A stretch of 57,308 bases of DNA, taken from positions 1 to 57,308 of IMG/VR virus record IMGVR_UViG_3300044972_000184. One strand, 5' to 3'. Below are positions 24,457-34,211 of the stretch, one piece after another. Position numbers and translations under genes: made by a program. The stretch's first letter is position 1. Every line of letters starts with the position of its first letter. Under the pieces are notes generated by a model. The model did no database searches, was not told the DNA's origin, and saw only the letters and a list, made by a program, of their open reading frames with translations. Source of the DNA: a virus.

Positions 24457-24991
24457 CGCCGGCTCCTCGCGTCTCCAGTTGCTGAATCTCATCCATCGTA
24501 TCCAGCAGACACTGGAACGTATCACGAGCAGCGTCGGTAAGGAAACCCTTCAAACGCAGCGCCTTGACGAACGCCTCGGCAGCAGCCGGGTCTTGGAACC
24601 GCACATGGCGGTTGGGCAACGTGCGCCCTGCGTTGGCAAAGCTACGCTCCATCATCTGGCCACCACGGCGGTGAGCACCGACCAGAACATAGGCCGCACC
24701 TGCGGCGCGCTCAGGCGTGTCGAGGGTCGCCGCGAACACGTGAGGGGCCAGCAGTAGGCGCGGCGTCAGCGGCAGCATGTCCACCAGATCGAGCGTCAGT
24801 TCGCCGGCGACCTGCACATAGGGCGGGACCCACTCGTCGATAGCCTTATGGACGACGCGCAGCGCCTCCAGCCAGTCGCACCAGACCTGCTCAGAGACAG
24901 TGCCAGCCGACATGGTCGCACCGATAGGGTGCGCCTCGCACGCATGGTGGAGGTCACGGGTGGACTCCCAGAGGGGCTGCTCCCGCCTCAT
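24437..24991 (-). CDS. Heme-oxygenase-like protein
   Basis: A 184-aa mostly helical protein. The N-terminus (LWESTRDLHHACEA) aligns with the proximal helix of heme oxygenases, placing His15 where the heme-ligating His sits (His25 in human HO-1), followed by the usual conserved Glu19. Around residues 101-116, YVLVGAHRRGGQMMERS matches the distal-helix pattern Y-x3-G-x4-GGQ. Both key regions are therefore present. Known enzymes open heme to biliverdin, CO and iron; whether this one binds heme is not shown. It lies between tail-fibre and lysis genes, an unusual place. A fold relative with another role is the main alternative. Confidence 0.65.
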   Translation of the reverse strand: MRREQPLWESTRDLHHACEAHPIGATMSAGTVSEQVWCDWLEALRVVHKAIDEWVPPYVQVAGELTLDLVDMLPLTPRLLLAPHVFAATLDTPERAAGAAYVLVGAHRRGGQMMERSFANAGRTLPNRHVRFQDPAAAEAFVKALRLKGFLTDAARDTFQCLLDTMDEIQQLETRGAGGGSDDC

Positions 24992-25401
24992 GCGCCGGAC
25001 GTCAGTGAGTAGGACAGAACGAGTACCCTCGGCGGGTTGGTCGTCCCTCGGCGGCGGAGGCCCATAGTGCGTGTACCGGAATCAAAGCCGCTCCCCGCCG
25101 GTCTGGATTCCGCGACAACATACGTGGACGTCAACGGAGTCCAAATGGTAAACACAGGCGGAGTACTCTGTGTAAAGTCTTCCGATATCTCGTAGTTATC
25201 AGCGAACGATTCGGCAGACGGTACGAGCCAAGTGAACACGGAGAAGGACCCCGGCCCAGTGAACGCCTGCCCGTTACCGTTGTTGTAGAACTGCCAAGAC
25301 ACACTGGCATCGCTCCCCCCTGTGGGAGCTATATCAGACAGAGACGCTGGGATACCGCTCAGTGTCAGGTTCTCTTGGTATGATGCCAGCAGGGCGAACA
25401 T
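24988..25401 (-). CDS. Hypothetical beta-rich tail-associated protein (137 aa)
   Basis: Start set at ATG 25401, which overlaps the stop of the upstream fibre (ATGA). An upstream in-frame start at 25452 lies inside the fibre gene. The protein is rich in Ser, Thr, Gly, Pro and aromatic residues and looks like a beta-sandwich. It directly follows a collagen-like fibre gene, which suggests a fibre tip, adhesin or capping subunit. No family recognised. Confidence 0.65.
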   Translation of the reverse strand: MFALLASYQENLTLSGIPASLSDIAPTGGSDASVSWQFYNNGNGQAFTGPGSFSVFTWLVPSAESFADNYEISEDFTQSTPPVFTIWTPLTSTYVVAESRPAGSGFDSGTRTMGLRRRGTTNPPRVLVLSYSLTSGA

Positions 25402-26900
25402 CAGTCGACCCCGGTGCCGGAGACAATCGCCTCGTTCGTGGAGATGAACCACAGGGTCGCCATCCCGTAGCGAGGGATTGTCCGTTCGCCAGTGAACGTG
25501 GTGCCCGCAAGACGCAGGGTAACGCCGGTGAACGGGGTCAATGCGGCTGACCCGGTGAAGTTATTATAAACCGTCACCACCGCACCTGTCGGCATAGTGT
25601 TTGTGGGTACCAGAAAACTGGAGCTACCTAGCACAACGACCTTGCCGGCCTCACTCGCCTGCAACGCTGGCGTTGCGCCTGACCGGAACACAGGTTCCAG
25701 AATAGCGCCGGCTATACCCGTTGGACCCGTTGGACCGGCAGCGCCCGTCGGACCGTTGCCGCTAGGACCTGTCGGACCAGTGGGGCCGGGCGAACCCGTA
25801 GGACCGGAAGCCTGCGGACCAGTGGGACCAGTGGGACCAGCGGCAGTGCTTGCTGCACCCGCCGGACCTGTCGGACCTGTGGGGCCGCCGCCGGATATAC
25901 CTTGCGGACCTGTGGGACCCGTCGGGCCGGATGAGCCGGTGGGGCCGCCGCCGCTAGGGCCTGTCGGACCAGTGGGGCCAGCGCCGCCCGAACCCGTCGG
26001 ACCGCCCGGACCTGTAGGACCAGTGGGGCCGGTGCCACCCGAACCCGTCGGACCAGCAGCACCTGTCGGACCAGTAGGACCAAGGCCGCCGGAACCCGTC
26101 GGACCAGCAGCACCTGTCGGACCTGTGGGGCCACCGCCGGATATGCCCTGCGGACCAGTGGGTCCTGTCGGGCCAGCGACCGTGCTTGCATCGCCTTGCG
26201 GACCAGTGGGTCCCGGAGGCCCAACGATCTGGCCGACGTTATCCCACGCAGCGCCGTCCCATACGTAGAGATCACCATCAGCCGTGACGATGTATGCGTC
26301 GTTGACTGTGTTGCCCGTGGAAGGGAGAGCGCCAACAGTGGCTACCTCGCCCTTGAAAATAATGGACGTGCCTTGCAGTCCTTGCGGGCCAGTGGGACCT
26401 GTCGGACCTGCGACAGTCGACCCGGAACCCGCCGGGCCAGTCGGACCGGCTACCGTACTAGCTGCACCGGTGGGACCGGTTGCGCCCGCCGGACCGGTGG
26501 GGCCGACTATCGTGCTTGCTGCACCAGTAGGGCCAGTCGGACCCGTGGGACCGACGATCCTGCCCACGTCATCCCATGCAGCACCATCCCAGACATAGAG
26601 GTTGCCGTTCGCCTGTACAATGTAGGCATCGTTGACGGCGTTACCCGTGGGCGGGAGGTCTCCTACAGTGGCAACGCTACCCTTGAACGTGATCGACACG
26701 CCTTGCGGACCCATCGGACCAACGATGCCGCCGTACGGCAGGCTCAGATATGCCGTGACCCCGTCGCCAATCTTGAACTGATCGGTGTCCGTTTCGAGAA
26801 CAAGTTCACGGTCAGCCAAGATGGGATTGAACGAAGTCCAGCGCGCCAGCGTGTCGCCGCGCAGCGCGAACCCGATGGTGGATGATGGGGTGATCGGCAT
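25401..26900 (-). CDS. Collagen-like tail fibre (GPT repeats)
   Basis: A 499-aa fibre. Residues 1-60 are a phage fibre head domain: [33 protein letters not shown]. Next comes a small beta module of about 50 residues ([20 protein letters not shown]...) that recurs at about 178-230 after a first collagen stretch. Long Gly-X-Y runs follow, dominated by GPTGPTG, up to about residue 400. A beta-rich C-terminal domain of about 90 residues probably trimerises or binds receptor. Collagen-like triplets form triple-helical rods. It shares its N-terminal domain with the fibre at 28775-31054 and is followed by coupled virion genes. Confidence 0.9.
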   Translation of the reverse strand: MPITPSSTIGFALRGDTLARWTSFNPILADRELVLETDTDQFKIGDGVTAYLSLPYGGIVGPMGPQGVSITFKGSVATVGDLPPTGNAVNDAYIVQANGNLYVWDGAAWDDVGRIVGPTGPTGPTGAASTIVGPTGPAGATGPTGAASTVAGPTGPAGSGSTVAGPTGPTGPQGLQGTSIIFKGEVATVGALPSTGNTVNDAYIVTADGDLYVWDGAAWDNVGQIVGPPGPTGPQGDASTVAGPTGPTGPQGISGGGPTGPTGAAGPTGSGGLGPTGPTGAAGPTGSGGTGPTGPTGPGGPTGSGGAGPTGPTGPSGGGPTGSSGPTGPTGPQGISGGGPTGPTGPAGAASTAAGPTGPTGPQASGPTGSPGPTGPTGPSGNGPTGAAGPTGPTGIAGAILEPVFRSGATPALQASEAGKVVVLGSSSFLVPTNTMPTGAVVTVYNNFTGSAALTPFTGVTLRLAGTTFTGERTIPRYGMATLWFISTNEAIVSGTGVD

Positions 26901-26905
26901 CAGCT

Positions 26906-27967
26906 TTATGCCTCCAGTTTGGCCCGGTAGAAGGCAAGGTTGTTCTTCAATCGTTCATCAGCAGGCTCAAGCTGGCAAGCCAACTCGCCCTGCTCCACGG
27001 CCTCACTATACTTGTTTACATGAAACGCGGCAATGGCTGCGAGATCATGTGGTTTCGCCCCCCACACAGACGGGTCCATCGTGTAGACCAACGCCTTATC
27101 CTTGATTTCCAGAGCGCGTGAGGCGGCATCGTAACATGTCTGCCAGTCCTGCTTGCGGTAGGCCAGATCGGCCATCTCCACCCACGGTTCTCTGGTGTTC
27201 GGTGCTTCGGCGGATGCTTTGCGGTACCACTCCATCGCGGTATCAGGCTGCCCCAGCTTGTCGTATGCCTGCCCCAGTAGCCGCATGGCGTAGCAGCGTT
27301 CGTTCGGCCAGTTCGCCTGAGGGTTGTCGAGGTACTTAAGCAGCGCGACGATGGCGTCCACCCACTTGCCGTAGAACGTCAGTTCGCGGGCGTAGTAGAA
27401 GGCATTGCGCGGGCAGTGCGGGTCTTCCTTCACCGACAGTTCGAGCAGATCGAGATACTGCCCCCGGCTCTTGGTCGGGTCAGGCTTATGGACAGCCAGC
27501 AACATATCCGTCCGCGCCCACACTTCAGTGATGCGGCCATCGGCGCGAGGGTATTCGTGACACGGGTGGTGCCAGTGGTAGCCGTGGCGCGCGTGGATTT
27601 TCTCGTAGTAGAAGATGATCCCGCAGCCCCAGTCGAACTTGTAGGACAGGCGGGTGGTGTCAGCGTTCCAGACGCGCTCGATCTCCTCACGCCATCCGGG
27701 CTGAAGGACTTCGTCGAGGTCGAGGCTGATGCACACGTCGATGTCACGGGGGAGTAGAGCCAGCGCGGTGTCGCGCGCTTTATCGAAGCGCCATGGCGTG
27801 ATGCAGATGTCATGGACTACAGCGCCATGGGCGCGGGCCTTCTCTACCGTGTTGTCCGTGCTGCCGGTATCCGCGATCAGGATGAGGTCAGCGTCCTTGG
27901 CCGCCTCACAGAACCGCTCGACAAACATCTCCTCGTTCTTGCTGATAGCGTAGACTGCGATCTTCAT
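26906..27967 (-). CDS. Family 2 glycosyltransferase with TPR repeats
   Basis: A 353-aa protein. The N-terminal GT-A domain shows [16 protein letters not shown] (33-40) and the metal-binding DLDE (83-86), with WHHPCHEYP downstream. Residues 220-350 form tetratricopeptide helices ([22 protein letters not shown]). GT2 enzymes move sugar from nucleotide-sugars onto acceptors; a TPR domain often binds a protein acceptor. The gene lies between two GPT-rich collagen fibres in the same operon, so it may glycosylate fibre threonines. Modification of host surface glycans is the alternative. Confidence 0.9.
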   Translation of the reverse strand: MKIAVYAISKNEEMFVERFCEAAKDADLILIADTGSTDNTVEKARAHGAVVHDICITPWRFDKARDTALALLPRDIDVCISLDLDEVLQPGWREEIERVWNADTTRLSYKFDWGCGIIFYYEKIHARHGYHWHHPCHEYPRADGRITEVWARTDMLLAVHKPDPTKSRGQYLDLLELSVKEDPHCPRNAFYYARELTFYGKWVDAIVALLKYLDNPQANWPNERCYAMRLLGQAYDKLGQPDTAMEWYRKASAEAPNTREPWVEMADLAYRKQDWQTCYDAASRALEIKDKALVYTMDPSVWGAKPHDLAAIAAFHVNKYSEAVEQGELACQLEPADERLKNNLAFYRAKLEA

Positions 27968-27992
27968 GGTGATTCCGCCTGCTTCTGTGGTG

Positions 27993-28454
27993 TTATGCTG
28001 GCACTTCAGGCCAGAGGATGTTGAAAGGGTCAGGCTGAGCGGTGATATCGCGCAATGCTTGGCGGTACGTCGCCCATTGAGTGGCGTTTACCGGAGCGTC
28101 AGCAACCTGCGTCCAGTCGGAGGCGACCAGCTTCGCATTACGATCAGCACGAACAACGGCCCATTGTGCCTCGACCTTTGCCGCAGCTTCGCCGGCATCT
28201 AGGGCGCTCACGATATAGTTCTGTGTCCACACACCGTCGATCAGCAAGGCCGGTCCATGCTCCCGCTGCTGGATGGCTGGGTCAAAGTAGGGCGGCGTAA
28301 CCAGCTTCAGCTTATGAACACCGAACTGCACGATCTGCTCAGGCGTCAGCTTCGCCACCCGACAGAAGTTGTCATCGTCCCAGCGCGTCGGCTCGACATC
28401 ATGGATATGCCGAACGAATGTGTCGCCATTAGCTTGGACGTAGAACAGGCTCAT
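27993..28454 (-). CDS. Phage tail assembly chaperone-like protein
   Basis: A 153-aa protein whose C-terminal 60 residues match the tail assembly chaperone pattern: RADRNAKLVASDWTQ, then WATYRQALRDIT, and PFNILWPEVP at the end. In many phages this family is encoded beside tail fibres and helps fold or attach them. The N-terminal 80 residues form a beta-rich domain. It ends just before the glycosyltransferase and overlaps the next upstream gene by 4 bases. Confidence 0.82.
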   Translation of the reverse strand: MSLFYVQANGDTFVRHIHDVEPTRWDDDNFCRVAKLTPEQIVQFGVHKLKLVTPPYFDPAIQQREHGPALLIDGVWTQNYIVSALDAGEAAAKVEAQWAVVRADRNAKLVASDWTQVADAPVNATQWATYRQALRDITAQPDPFNILWPEVPA

Positions 28455-28756
28455 GCCTCGGCTTCCTTCGCTTTTCGCTTGGCGGTGACGCGCTCTACGG
28501 CTGCTGCGTACTCCGCGTCGTTGTCGATCTGCGACCGCAGTGCCTCAATAACAAGCAAGACATTGAGCATCTGCTTGCGGGTTACATCCAGACGCTCAGA
28601 TACGTTCGCCGCGAACTCGTTATCTACGGCGTTTGCCAACAGATACTCAAAGTTTATGCGGTCGAAATCGTAGTGGAAATACTCCGCTTCGCGGGCATAC
28701 ATTGCGTCTGCGATTACGTCGTATTTGTACTCGGTTGGAAGCTGTGCATACTTCAT
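28451..28756 (-). CDS. Hypothetical helical protein (101 aa)
   Basis: A 101-aa all-helical protein with a tyrosine-rich N-terminus (YKYDVIADAMYAREAEYFHYDFDR) and an Ala/Glu/Lys C-terminal helix. Its stop overlaps the chaperone-like gene start (ATGA) and it follows the larger collagen-like fibre. It may be a partner of the chaperone in fibre assembly. No family recognised. Confidence 0.7.
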   Translation of the reverse strand: MKYAQLPTEYKYDVIADAMYAREAEYFHYDFDRINFEYLLANAVDNEFAANVSERLDVTRKQMLNVLLVIEALRSQIDNDAEYAAAVERVTAKRKAKEAEA

Positions 28757-28774
28757 GAGTATCTAACTCTTTTG

Positions 28775-31054
28775 TTATGGGTTTATTGAGAAGGCCACAC
28801 CGTCGCCCGATGGGGAACCCGATGGCAAAGTCGTCGGGTTGGCATACTTGGTTCCAAACCCAGTGGTTGAGTTCCACGGGTAGGCAGTAATGAAGGGCGA
28901 CGACTGATGCGCAACAGCAATCGCATTACCCGCAATAGAGAACGCGACACTCAAAGCATTACTCGTCGGCAATGTTGCCGGGTCAGCGTATTTTGTGCCA
29001 AGACCGGACGTGGTGAATGGATATACAGTGATTCGCGGCGAAGTGTAATGTGCTATCGCGATACTGTCACCTGCGGGGGAGATCGCTATGCCCTCGGCGT
29101 AGCTCGTCGGCAGTGTCGCCGGGTTGGCATACTTGGTGCCGAACCCGGTGGTTGAGTTCCATGGGTAGACGAAAATAAACGGAGTACCGTTCGATGCTAT
29201 CGCAATGGTGTCACCTGCGGGGGTAAACGCTACGCCTTTGCCGGGATTACCCGGCAACGTCGTTGGGTCAGCGTACTTTGTACCAAAACCGGTGGTGGAG
29301 TTCCACGGGTAGGCCGTAACAAATGGCGAGTTCTGATGCACCACTGCAATGGCGTTGCCTGCGGGAGTGAACGCTACATCGAAACTCCCGAAAGTCGGTA
29401 GTGTCGCCGGGTCAGCATACTTGGTGCCGAACCCAGTAGACGAGTTCCATGGATAGGCTGATACATAGGCAGTGGTAGTATTACTGCCGTTCGCCGTGGC
29501 GATAGCGTCACCTAACGGCGAAAAAGTTACACCGTTAGGCGAAGTCGGCAGTGTTGTCGGGTCAGCGTATTTGGTGCCAAAACCCGCCATGGACCATGGG
29601 TAGACAATGAGTTTGCCGCCTACGACAGCCATTGCATCACCAGACGGGGTAAACGTCACGTCTCGGCCTACCGCTGGGTCCAATGTAGCTGGATTGGCGT
29701 ACTTGGTACCGAAGCCTGCCGCTGACCATGGGTATGCGGTGATGAACGGACTTGACTCGTGCGCTAGGGCGACAACTTCGTTTCTTAACGGCAAGCCTGT
29801 TTGATACAGATAATTTGCCATCCACTTGGTGGCTGTAACCTTAATGCACATCAGCGTGTTGTTTGCTGCCACGACCAGAGGTCCCGTGGTGTTGTTTCCA
29901 AACACCAACGTGTCGTTCGTTATCTTGACGGTGACTAGAACACCGCCGTTCTCCACCGTAAACAGCAAAACCGTGCCGATGGGGAAGGCTACGCTGCCGT
30001 TTGATGGGATGGTGTAAGTGCGGGTGACTGTGTCGCTGGCCGGGTGGAATATCTGCTTGCCCGCATCACCCAGCACAAGCGTGTAGTCTGCTGACCGGCT
30101 GTTCTGCGGGAAACTGACCGCACCGCCCGCCGCTGCGCTAGATACCCACGACGTTCCGTCGCTAGTCAGGACGTTACCTGAAGTGCCGGGAGCGACAGAC
30201 GTATCCCATGCCGTGCCGGTCGAGATGACCACGCCTGCTGCCGGGTAGACTGTGGGGCCGGTCGGGCCAGTCGGCCCTAGGTTGCCAACATCGCCAGTAG
30301 CGCCCGTCGGACCAGTGGGGCCTGCTACCGTTGAAGCGTCACCTGTAGCGCCCGTTGGCCCAGTCGGGCCGGCAACCGTCGAGGCGTCACCCTGCGCGCC
30401 TGTAGGGCCTGTCGGGCCTGCAACTGTGCTTGCGCTGCCGGGAACGCCTGTGGGGCCTGTGGGACCTGCTACAGTGCTTGCCTCGCCCTGCGGACCGGTG
30501 GGACCAACTGGACCAGCGACCGTGCTATCTGCACCCGCAGCGCCGGTCGGACCTGTCGGACCAGTGAGACCTGTCGGACCTGTCGGACCAGCGACCGTGC
30601 TACCTGCACCCGCCGCACCGGTGGGGCCGGTCGGACCCAGATTACCTGTCGGGCCAGTCGGACCCAGATTACCCGTCGGACCGGCTGATCCCGTCGGACC
30701 GGTAGGGCCGACGATCTGGCCGACGTTAGTCCAAGCCGAGCCGGTCCAAGCATACAGATCGCCATCAGCCGTGACGATGTAGGCGTCGTTGACGGCGTTA
30801 CCCGTGGGCGGGAGGTCGCCAACGGTGGAGACAGTTCCCTTGATGTTGATCGACGCGCCTTGCGGTCCAGTCGGACCAACGAGGCCGCCGTAGGGCAGGC
30901 TCAGATAAGGGGTGACACCATCACCGATCTTGAACTTATCGGTGTCGGTTTCCAGCACCAACTCGCGGTCAGCAAGGACCGGGTTGAACGAGGTCCAGCG
31001 CGCCAGCGTGTCGCCGCGCAGGGAAAGCTGGAAGATCGAGGCGCTAATGGTCAC
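28775..31054 (-). CDS. Collagen-like tail fibre with seven-repeat C-terminal domain
   Basis: A 759-aa fibre. Residues 1-115 are nearly the same head domain and [14 protein letters not shown] module as in the fibre at 25401-26900. About 150 residues of Gly-X-Y collagen repeats follow (GPTGPTG interrupted by ADSTVAG-type units), then a 150-residue beta region. The last 320 residues contain seven repeats of 44-50 residues built on [S/T]xxxxxYPW...GFGTKYA[N/D]PxTL...VxFxPxGDxIAxx. Seven repeats with such strands predict a seven-bladed beta-propeller, with the strand before repeat 1 completing the last blade. A receptor-binding tip is the likely role. GTG start overlaps the upstream stop (GTGA). 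Confidence 0.88.
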   Translation of the reverse strand: MTISASIFQLSLRGDTLARWTSFNPVLADRELVLETDTDKFKIGDGVTPYLSLPYGGLVGPTGPQGASINIKGTVSTVGDLPPTGNAVNDAYIVTADGDLYAWTGSAWTNVGQIVGPTGPTGSAGPTGNLGPTGPTGNLGPTGPTGAAGAGSTVAGPTGPTGLTGPTGPTGAAGADSTVAGPVGPTGPQGEASTVAGPTGPTGVPGSASTVAGPTGPTGAQGDASTVAGPTGPTGATGDASTVAGPTGPTGATGDVGNLGPTGPTGPTVYPAAGVVISTGTAWDTSVAPGTSGNVLTSDGTSWVSSAAAGGAVSFPQNSRSADYTLVLGDAGKQIFHPASDTVTRTYTIPSNGSVAFPIGTVLLFTVENGGVLVTVKITNDTLVFGNNTTGPLVVAANNTLMCIKVTATKWMANYLYQTGLPLRNEVVALAHESSPFITAYPWSAAGFGTKYANPATLDPAVGRDVTFTPSGDAMAVVGGKLIVYPWSMAGFGTKYADPTTLPTSPNGVTFSPLGDAIATANGSNTTTAYVSAYPWNSSTGFGTKYADPATLPTFGSFDVAFTPAGNAIAVVHQNSPFVTAYPWNSTTGFGTKYADPTTLPGNPGKGVAFTPAGDTIAIASNGTPFIFVYPWNSTTGFGTKYANPATLPTSYAEGIAISPAGDSIAIAHYTSPRITVYPFTTSGLGTKYADPATLPTSNALSVAFSIAGNAIAVAHQSSPFITAYPWNSTTGFGTKYANPTTLPSGSPSGDGVAFSINP

Positions 31055-31305
31055 GGTTGTGCGCTCCCAAGGTCAATAGATGCACCGCCGGTGTAGTCGG
31101 TCTCGGCGTTACCAGCGTCGATCAGCGTCGAGAGAACCGGAGCCAAGGCGATCCACTGCGTGCCTGTGCTGTAGTGCATCAGGTTGTCTTCACCGGCCAC
31201 GACCGCGCCCTCGTAGGCGTTGGTGGGTAGGTCGATGGGCGTTGTGTACCGCAGCGAACGGCCAACGCTACGATCACGACCTGATGCGAACTTCACGCTG
31301 CTCAT
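31051..31305 (-). CDS. Small tail-associated protein (84 aa)
   Basis: Start set at ATG 31305, which overlaps the upstream stop (ATGA); the longer frame to 31479 lies inside that gene. It contains the phrase [23 protein letters not shown] and an HYSTGTQWI segment, typical of small beta modules in phage fibres. It sits between a beta-rich virion gene and the larger collagen-like fibre, and probably attaches to one of them. Confidence 0.65.
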   Translation of the reverse strand: MSSVKFASGRDRSVGRSLRYTTPIDLPTNAYEGAVVAGEDNLMHYSTGTQWIALAPVLSTLIDAGNAETDYTGGASIDLGSAQP

Positions 31306-31715
31306 GGGATCACCGTATATTCTTCGCGCTGGTTTAGCACATAGGAGAGACTGGCGGTAGCGCCTTGGAAGTTCTCGCACTTCAGTTGCAGCCTGTCGCC
31401 GGACGGAAGGTTCTGCTTGCCCAGTTCGATCAACGCGAAGTCGTTCGGCGGAATATCCATCTGGTTCAGGATTGTCCACGCCACGTTGCTTGCGTCCAGA
31501 ACTCGGATCGAGAACTGGATGGTGCTTGCTCCGTTGTTGGCCACGATAAGCGAGGTCAGCAGCGCCACCGCCTGCACGGGGCGCGCCGGGTTCGGCCCAT
31601 TCACGGGGATAAGGTAGTTCGGCACATCCAAGATCGTCGTATAGAACGACGGAACCGAAATACGGCTGACGTTGAACAGGTTAAGCGGCGGGCGCGGAGT
31701 GGTGATGGTTGCCAT
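31302..31715 (-). CDS. Hypothetical beta-rich virion protein (137 aa)
   Basis: A 137-aa protein rich in Val, Ile, Asn and Pro that reads as a beta-sandwich (VALLTSLIVANNGASTIQFSI then VLD...WTIL). No enzyme motif. It lies 3 bases after the beta-helix tail protein and overlaps the next gene by 4. Likely a tail accessory subunit. Confidence 0.68.
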   Translation of the reverse strand: MATITTPRPPLNLFNVSRISVPSFYTTILDVPNYLIPVNGPNPARPVQAVALLTSLIVANNGASTIQFSIRVLDASNVAWTILNQMDIPPNDFALIELGKQNLPSGDRLQLKCENFQGATASLSYVLNQREEYTVIP

Positions 31716-31718
31716 GAG

Positions 31719-34199
31719 TTAGCCTCCAAGAGCCTGAATGAGTGGCAGCGTGATGTTCTGGACACCGCGAGAGAACGCCTGCCCTTCGACAGTTCCGCGC
31801 TCGAAGTCAACGCGCAGGTCTTCCCCGAGGTAGGTGTCACCCATTTCGGTCGAGAACGTAGCGTAGATACGGCCACCGTTGACCTTGAGGTTGACCAGCG
31901 CCGGATCGCCGGCAAGGCCGGTACCGCGCTGTGAGTAGGGCAGCGAGTTGAAGTTGACGCCGGAGCCGACGTAGCTGAACTGCTGACCCGTGGCCTCAAC
32001 CACCGAGGGGAACCCGAGCCGAATATCCTCGGGATCGTCGATGCTGGTCTTAATCAGGTCAATCAGTGACCTAAGCATGGACTGTGCAGGGCTGATAAGA
32101 GCGCAACGGGCAAGGATGCGGTCGTAGGTGTATTCGTAACTGGCGAGGAAGATCGGCTTCAACGCCGGATCAAAGAAGTACTCAGCGTTCCAATCGAACA
32201 GACCCTTGATGAAGAACTGCGAACCACGGTCTTGACCGGACCGGAGGTCGTCCGCCAGTTCGCGCAGCAGGGTCCGCAGGTCGCGCCGCGTGAGTTCCTC
32301 CTGCTCTATCGTGAACTCCTGCACCTCGACGAACTCATCCGCGAGAAGCGCGTAGACTTCTTCGACGATGATATCGCGCTGCTCAGTGATCGCGTCCGCC
32401 GCAGGGACGTAGAAACCGCGAGGCTCACCCACCGGATCGGGGATGCGGATCGTGTAACGGAACCCCGTCGAGACGAGAGCGTAATCCCCGAAGGTGCTGT
32501 TGCTGTTGGCGACCGTGACCTGCCCGCCGTCGTGGCACCACAGGCCATAGCGCGACCAGTTCGTGAAGACCGACACCAACTGCACGAAGGCGTTGCGGGT
32601 CATCAGGTAGGCGTAGCCGTTCGGGTTGATCGAGGTGAAGCTGTCGATCACGACCGAGCGCAGCGTCGAGGACGGAGCCAGCACTGAGCCGTCCGCGCGC
32701 AGGTTGCCCGCGCCTCTCGGCATCAACGGGTTCCCCGTCTCACGGTCAATCGGCAACGTCATCTGATCGTACGTGAAGTCGTGCAGCATTGAGCAGTCCG
32801 ACACGTACGGAGAGCGGGTGATGTTTGCGCCCGGCTTGAAGACGAAGGCGAAGCCCTTCTCCGGCGGGTAGTCATGCTCGGCCAGTTCCGCCGCGTCATC
32901 GACGTTCCGGTACAGCACACCGGAGACAGTGAAGTACTCCCACTGATCGGTGGCCGCCAGACCGGCGGTGGTGTTATCGTAGCTCGGAGGCGACTCATGC
33001 TGGAGGCCGGTGAACGTGAAGCCGCGCACCTTGCACCCGCTGGTCAGGCGGAACATGTTGTTCTGGCTGAGGCCGTTAGGCAGACGCAGCTTGGTCACGC
33101 GCAGGTCGTACCCGTACAACGCGCAGTTCGGCGGGATGTCAGTATCGGGCTGAACCACGTACTCGCCCGGCTGCACGATGACGATGCCCGGCTGGTTGAG
33201 GGCCGCGAGTTTCACGAGCGCAGCGTTGACCGTGGCGAGAGGTACCGACAAGCTGGTGCCGGTGTTGGCATCGCTACCCGCCATCGTGACGTAGAACGTG
33301 CGGGCTACCGAGTACGGGTCCGTGACACCTGCGCCCGGCGGGATTGTCCCTGCCGGCCATTGGAAGTCGTTCGGAATGACGAGATCATCAGCCGATACCA
33401 CCAGCGGTGTCGGGGTCGGGGTGTCGCGCAGTGCGAGAGTGACGAGGTCGGTCTCATGCCCGATACCGAAGGTGCGGAACCACGGCACAGCATACCGGGC
33501 CGACTGCGGGATGTAGACATCGAACACATCGCCGCCGGGGAAACCCAGCGAGTACGTTGCGGTACGCAGCAGCGAACTCACCAGCAGGGTAGCGTCGGAG
33601 CGAATGACGGCAGTACCGATCTTGTTGCCGTAGCCGTTGTACCAGTCGACGCCGGCGGTGATGCCGTCGTTCGCTGGGTCGCCGCTGTCCTTGAACCGCT
33701 GGTACGCCACGCGGAAGGTGTAGGTCTGGTTAGGCTCCAGCGGGACGCTGTCCAGCATGAAGGCCGATCCGACACCGGCGAAGCGATAGACGTTACCGTT
33801 CAGGCTGGCAGTGACCGAGCCTCCGGACAGAGTGAACCGGCTGGGGGCATCGCCGGGACGGAAGTCGCGGAACGGCTTGTCGTCGCGCGTGGCGTCCTCG
33901 ATGGCTGCCTCGATGTTGCCTACCGTCACCCGCAGTTCGACCAAGCTGCCGGGGTTGAACGACAGCGCCGCCGTCCCCTCCTGCGCGCGGACGACCGTCA
34001 GCGTATCAGTCGACCGGGCCGTAGCCTTGACGATCTCGAACAGGCCGTCAGCCGATACGATGGTGGCGAAGAAGGTGTCGCCCGTGGTCAGGGTGGGGAA
34101 GGCCGCGCCGGTCCCGGTCGACAGAACGATCTGCGTGTCACTGCCGGTGATGGCAGTGCTAAGAAACCCCCGAGCATTGTTCTTGAGTTTAACAACCAT
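31719..34199 (-). CDS. Tail fibre/spike protein with right-handed beta-helix
   Basis: An 826-aa protein. The N-terminal 100 residues (VKLKNNARGFLSTAI..., TVVRAQEGT) are a virion-attachment domain common in podovirus fibres. The middle (from about 300) begins ARTFYVTMAGSDANTG and VPLATVNAAL, then GIVIVQPGEYV and GCKVRGFTF, the standard entry to a pectin-lyase-type beta-helix as in tailspikes. The last 200 residues are helical and acidic (residues 620-700) followed by a mixed domain. No catalytic residues can be assigned. Likely host-surface binding or depolymerisation, or a fibre hub. Confidence 0.82.
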   Translation of the reverse strand: MVVKLKNNARGFLSTAITGSDTQIVLSTGTGAAFPTLTTGDTFFATIVSADGLFEIVKATARSTDTLTVVRAQEGTAALSFNPGSLVELRVTVGNIEAAIEDATRDDKPFRDFRPGDAPSRFTLSGGSVTASLNGNVYRFAGVGSAFMLDSVPLEPNQTYTFRVAYQRFKDSGDPANDGITAGVDWYNGYGNKIGTAVIRSDATLLVSSLLRTATYSLGFPGGDVFDVYIPQSARYAVPWFRTFGIGHETDLVTLALRDTPTPTPLVVSADDLVIPNDFQWPAGTIPPGAGVTDPYSVARTFYVTMAGSDANTGTSLSVPLATVNAALVKLAALNQPGIVIVQPGEYVVQPDTDIPPNCALYGYDLRVTKLRLPNGLSQNNMFRLTSGCKVRGFTFTGLQHESPPSYDNTTAGLAATDQWEYFTVSGVLYRNVDDAAELAEHDYPPEKGFAFVFKPGANITRSPYVSDCSMLHDFTYDQMTLPIDRETGNPLMPRGAGNLRADGSVLAPSSTLRSVVIDSFTSINPNGYAYLMTRNAFVQLVSVFTNWSRYGLWCHDGGQVTVANSNSTFGDYALVSTGFRYTIRIPDPVGEPRGFYVPAADAITEQRDIIVEEVYALLADEFVEVQEFTIEQEELTRRDLRTLLRELADDLRSGQDRGSQFFIKGLFDWNAEYFFDPALKPIFLASYEYTYDRILARCALISPAQSMLRSLIDLIKTSIDDPEDIRLGFPSVVEATGQQFSYVGSGVNFNSLPYSQRGTGLAGDPALVNLKVNGGRIYATFSTEMGDTYLGEDLRVDFERGTVEGQAFSRGVQNITLPLIQALGG

Positions 34200-34211
34200 C
34201 CGAGGACTCCA

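Noticed and set aside
25597-26598. Plus-strand collagen-like frames reading PVGPVGP
   Set aside because: The reverse complement of Gly-Pro-Thr codon repeats is itself open and collagen-like. The minus-strand fibre has the head and tip domains and coupled neighbours.
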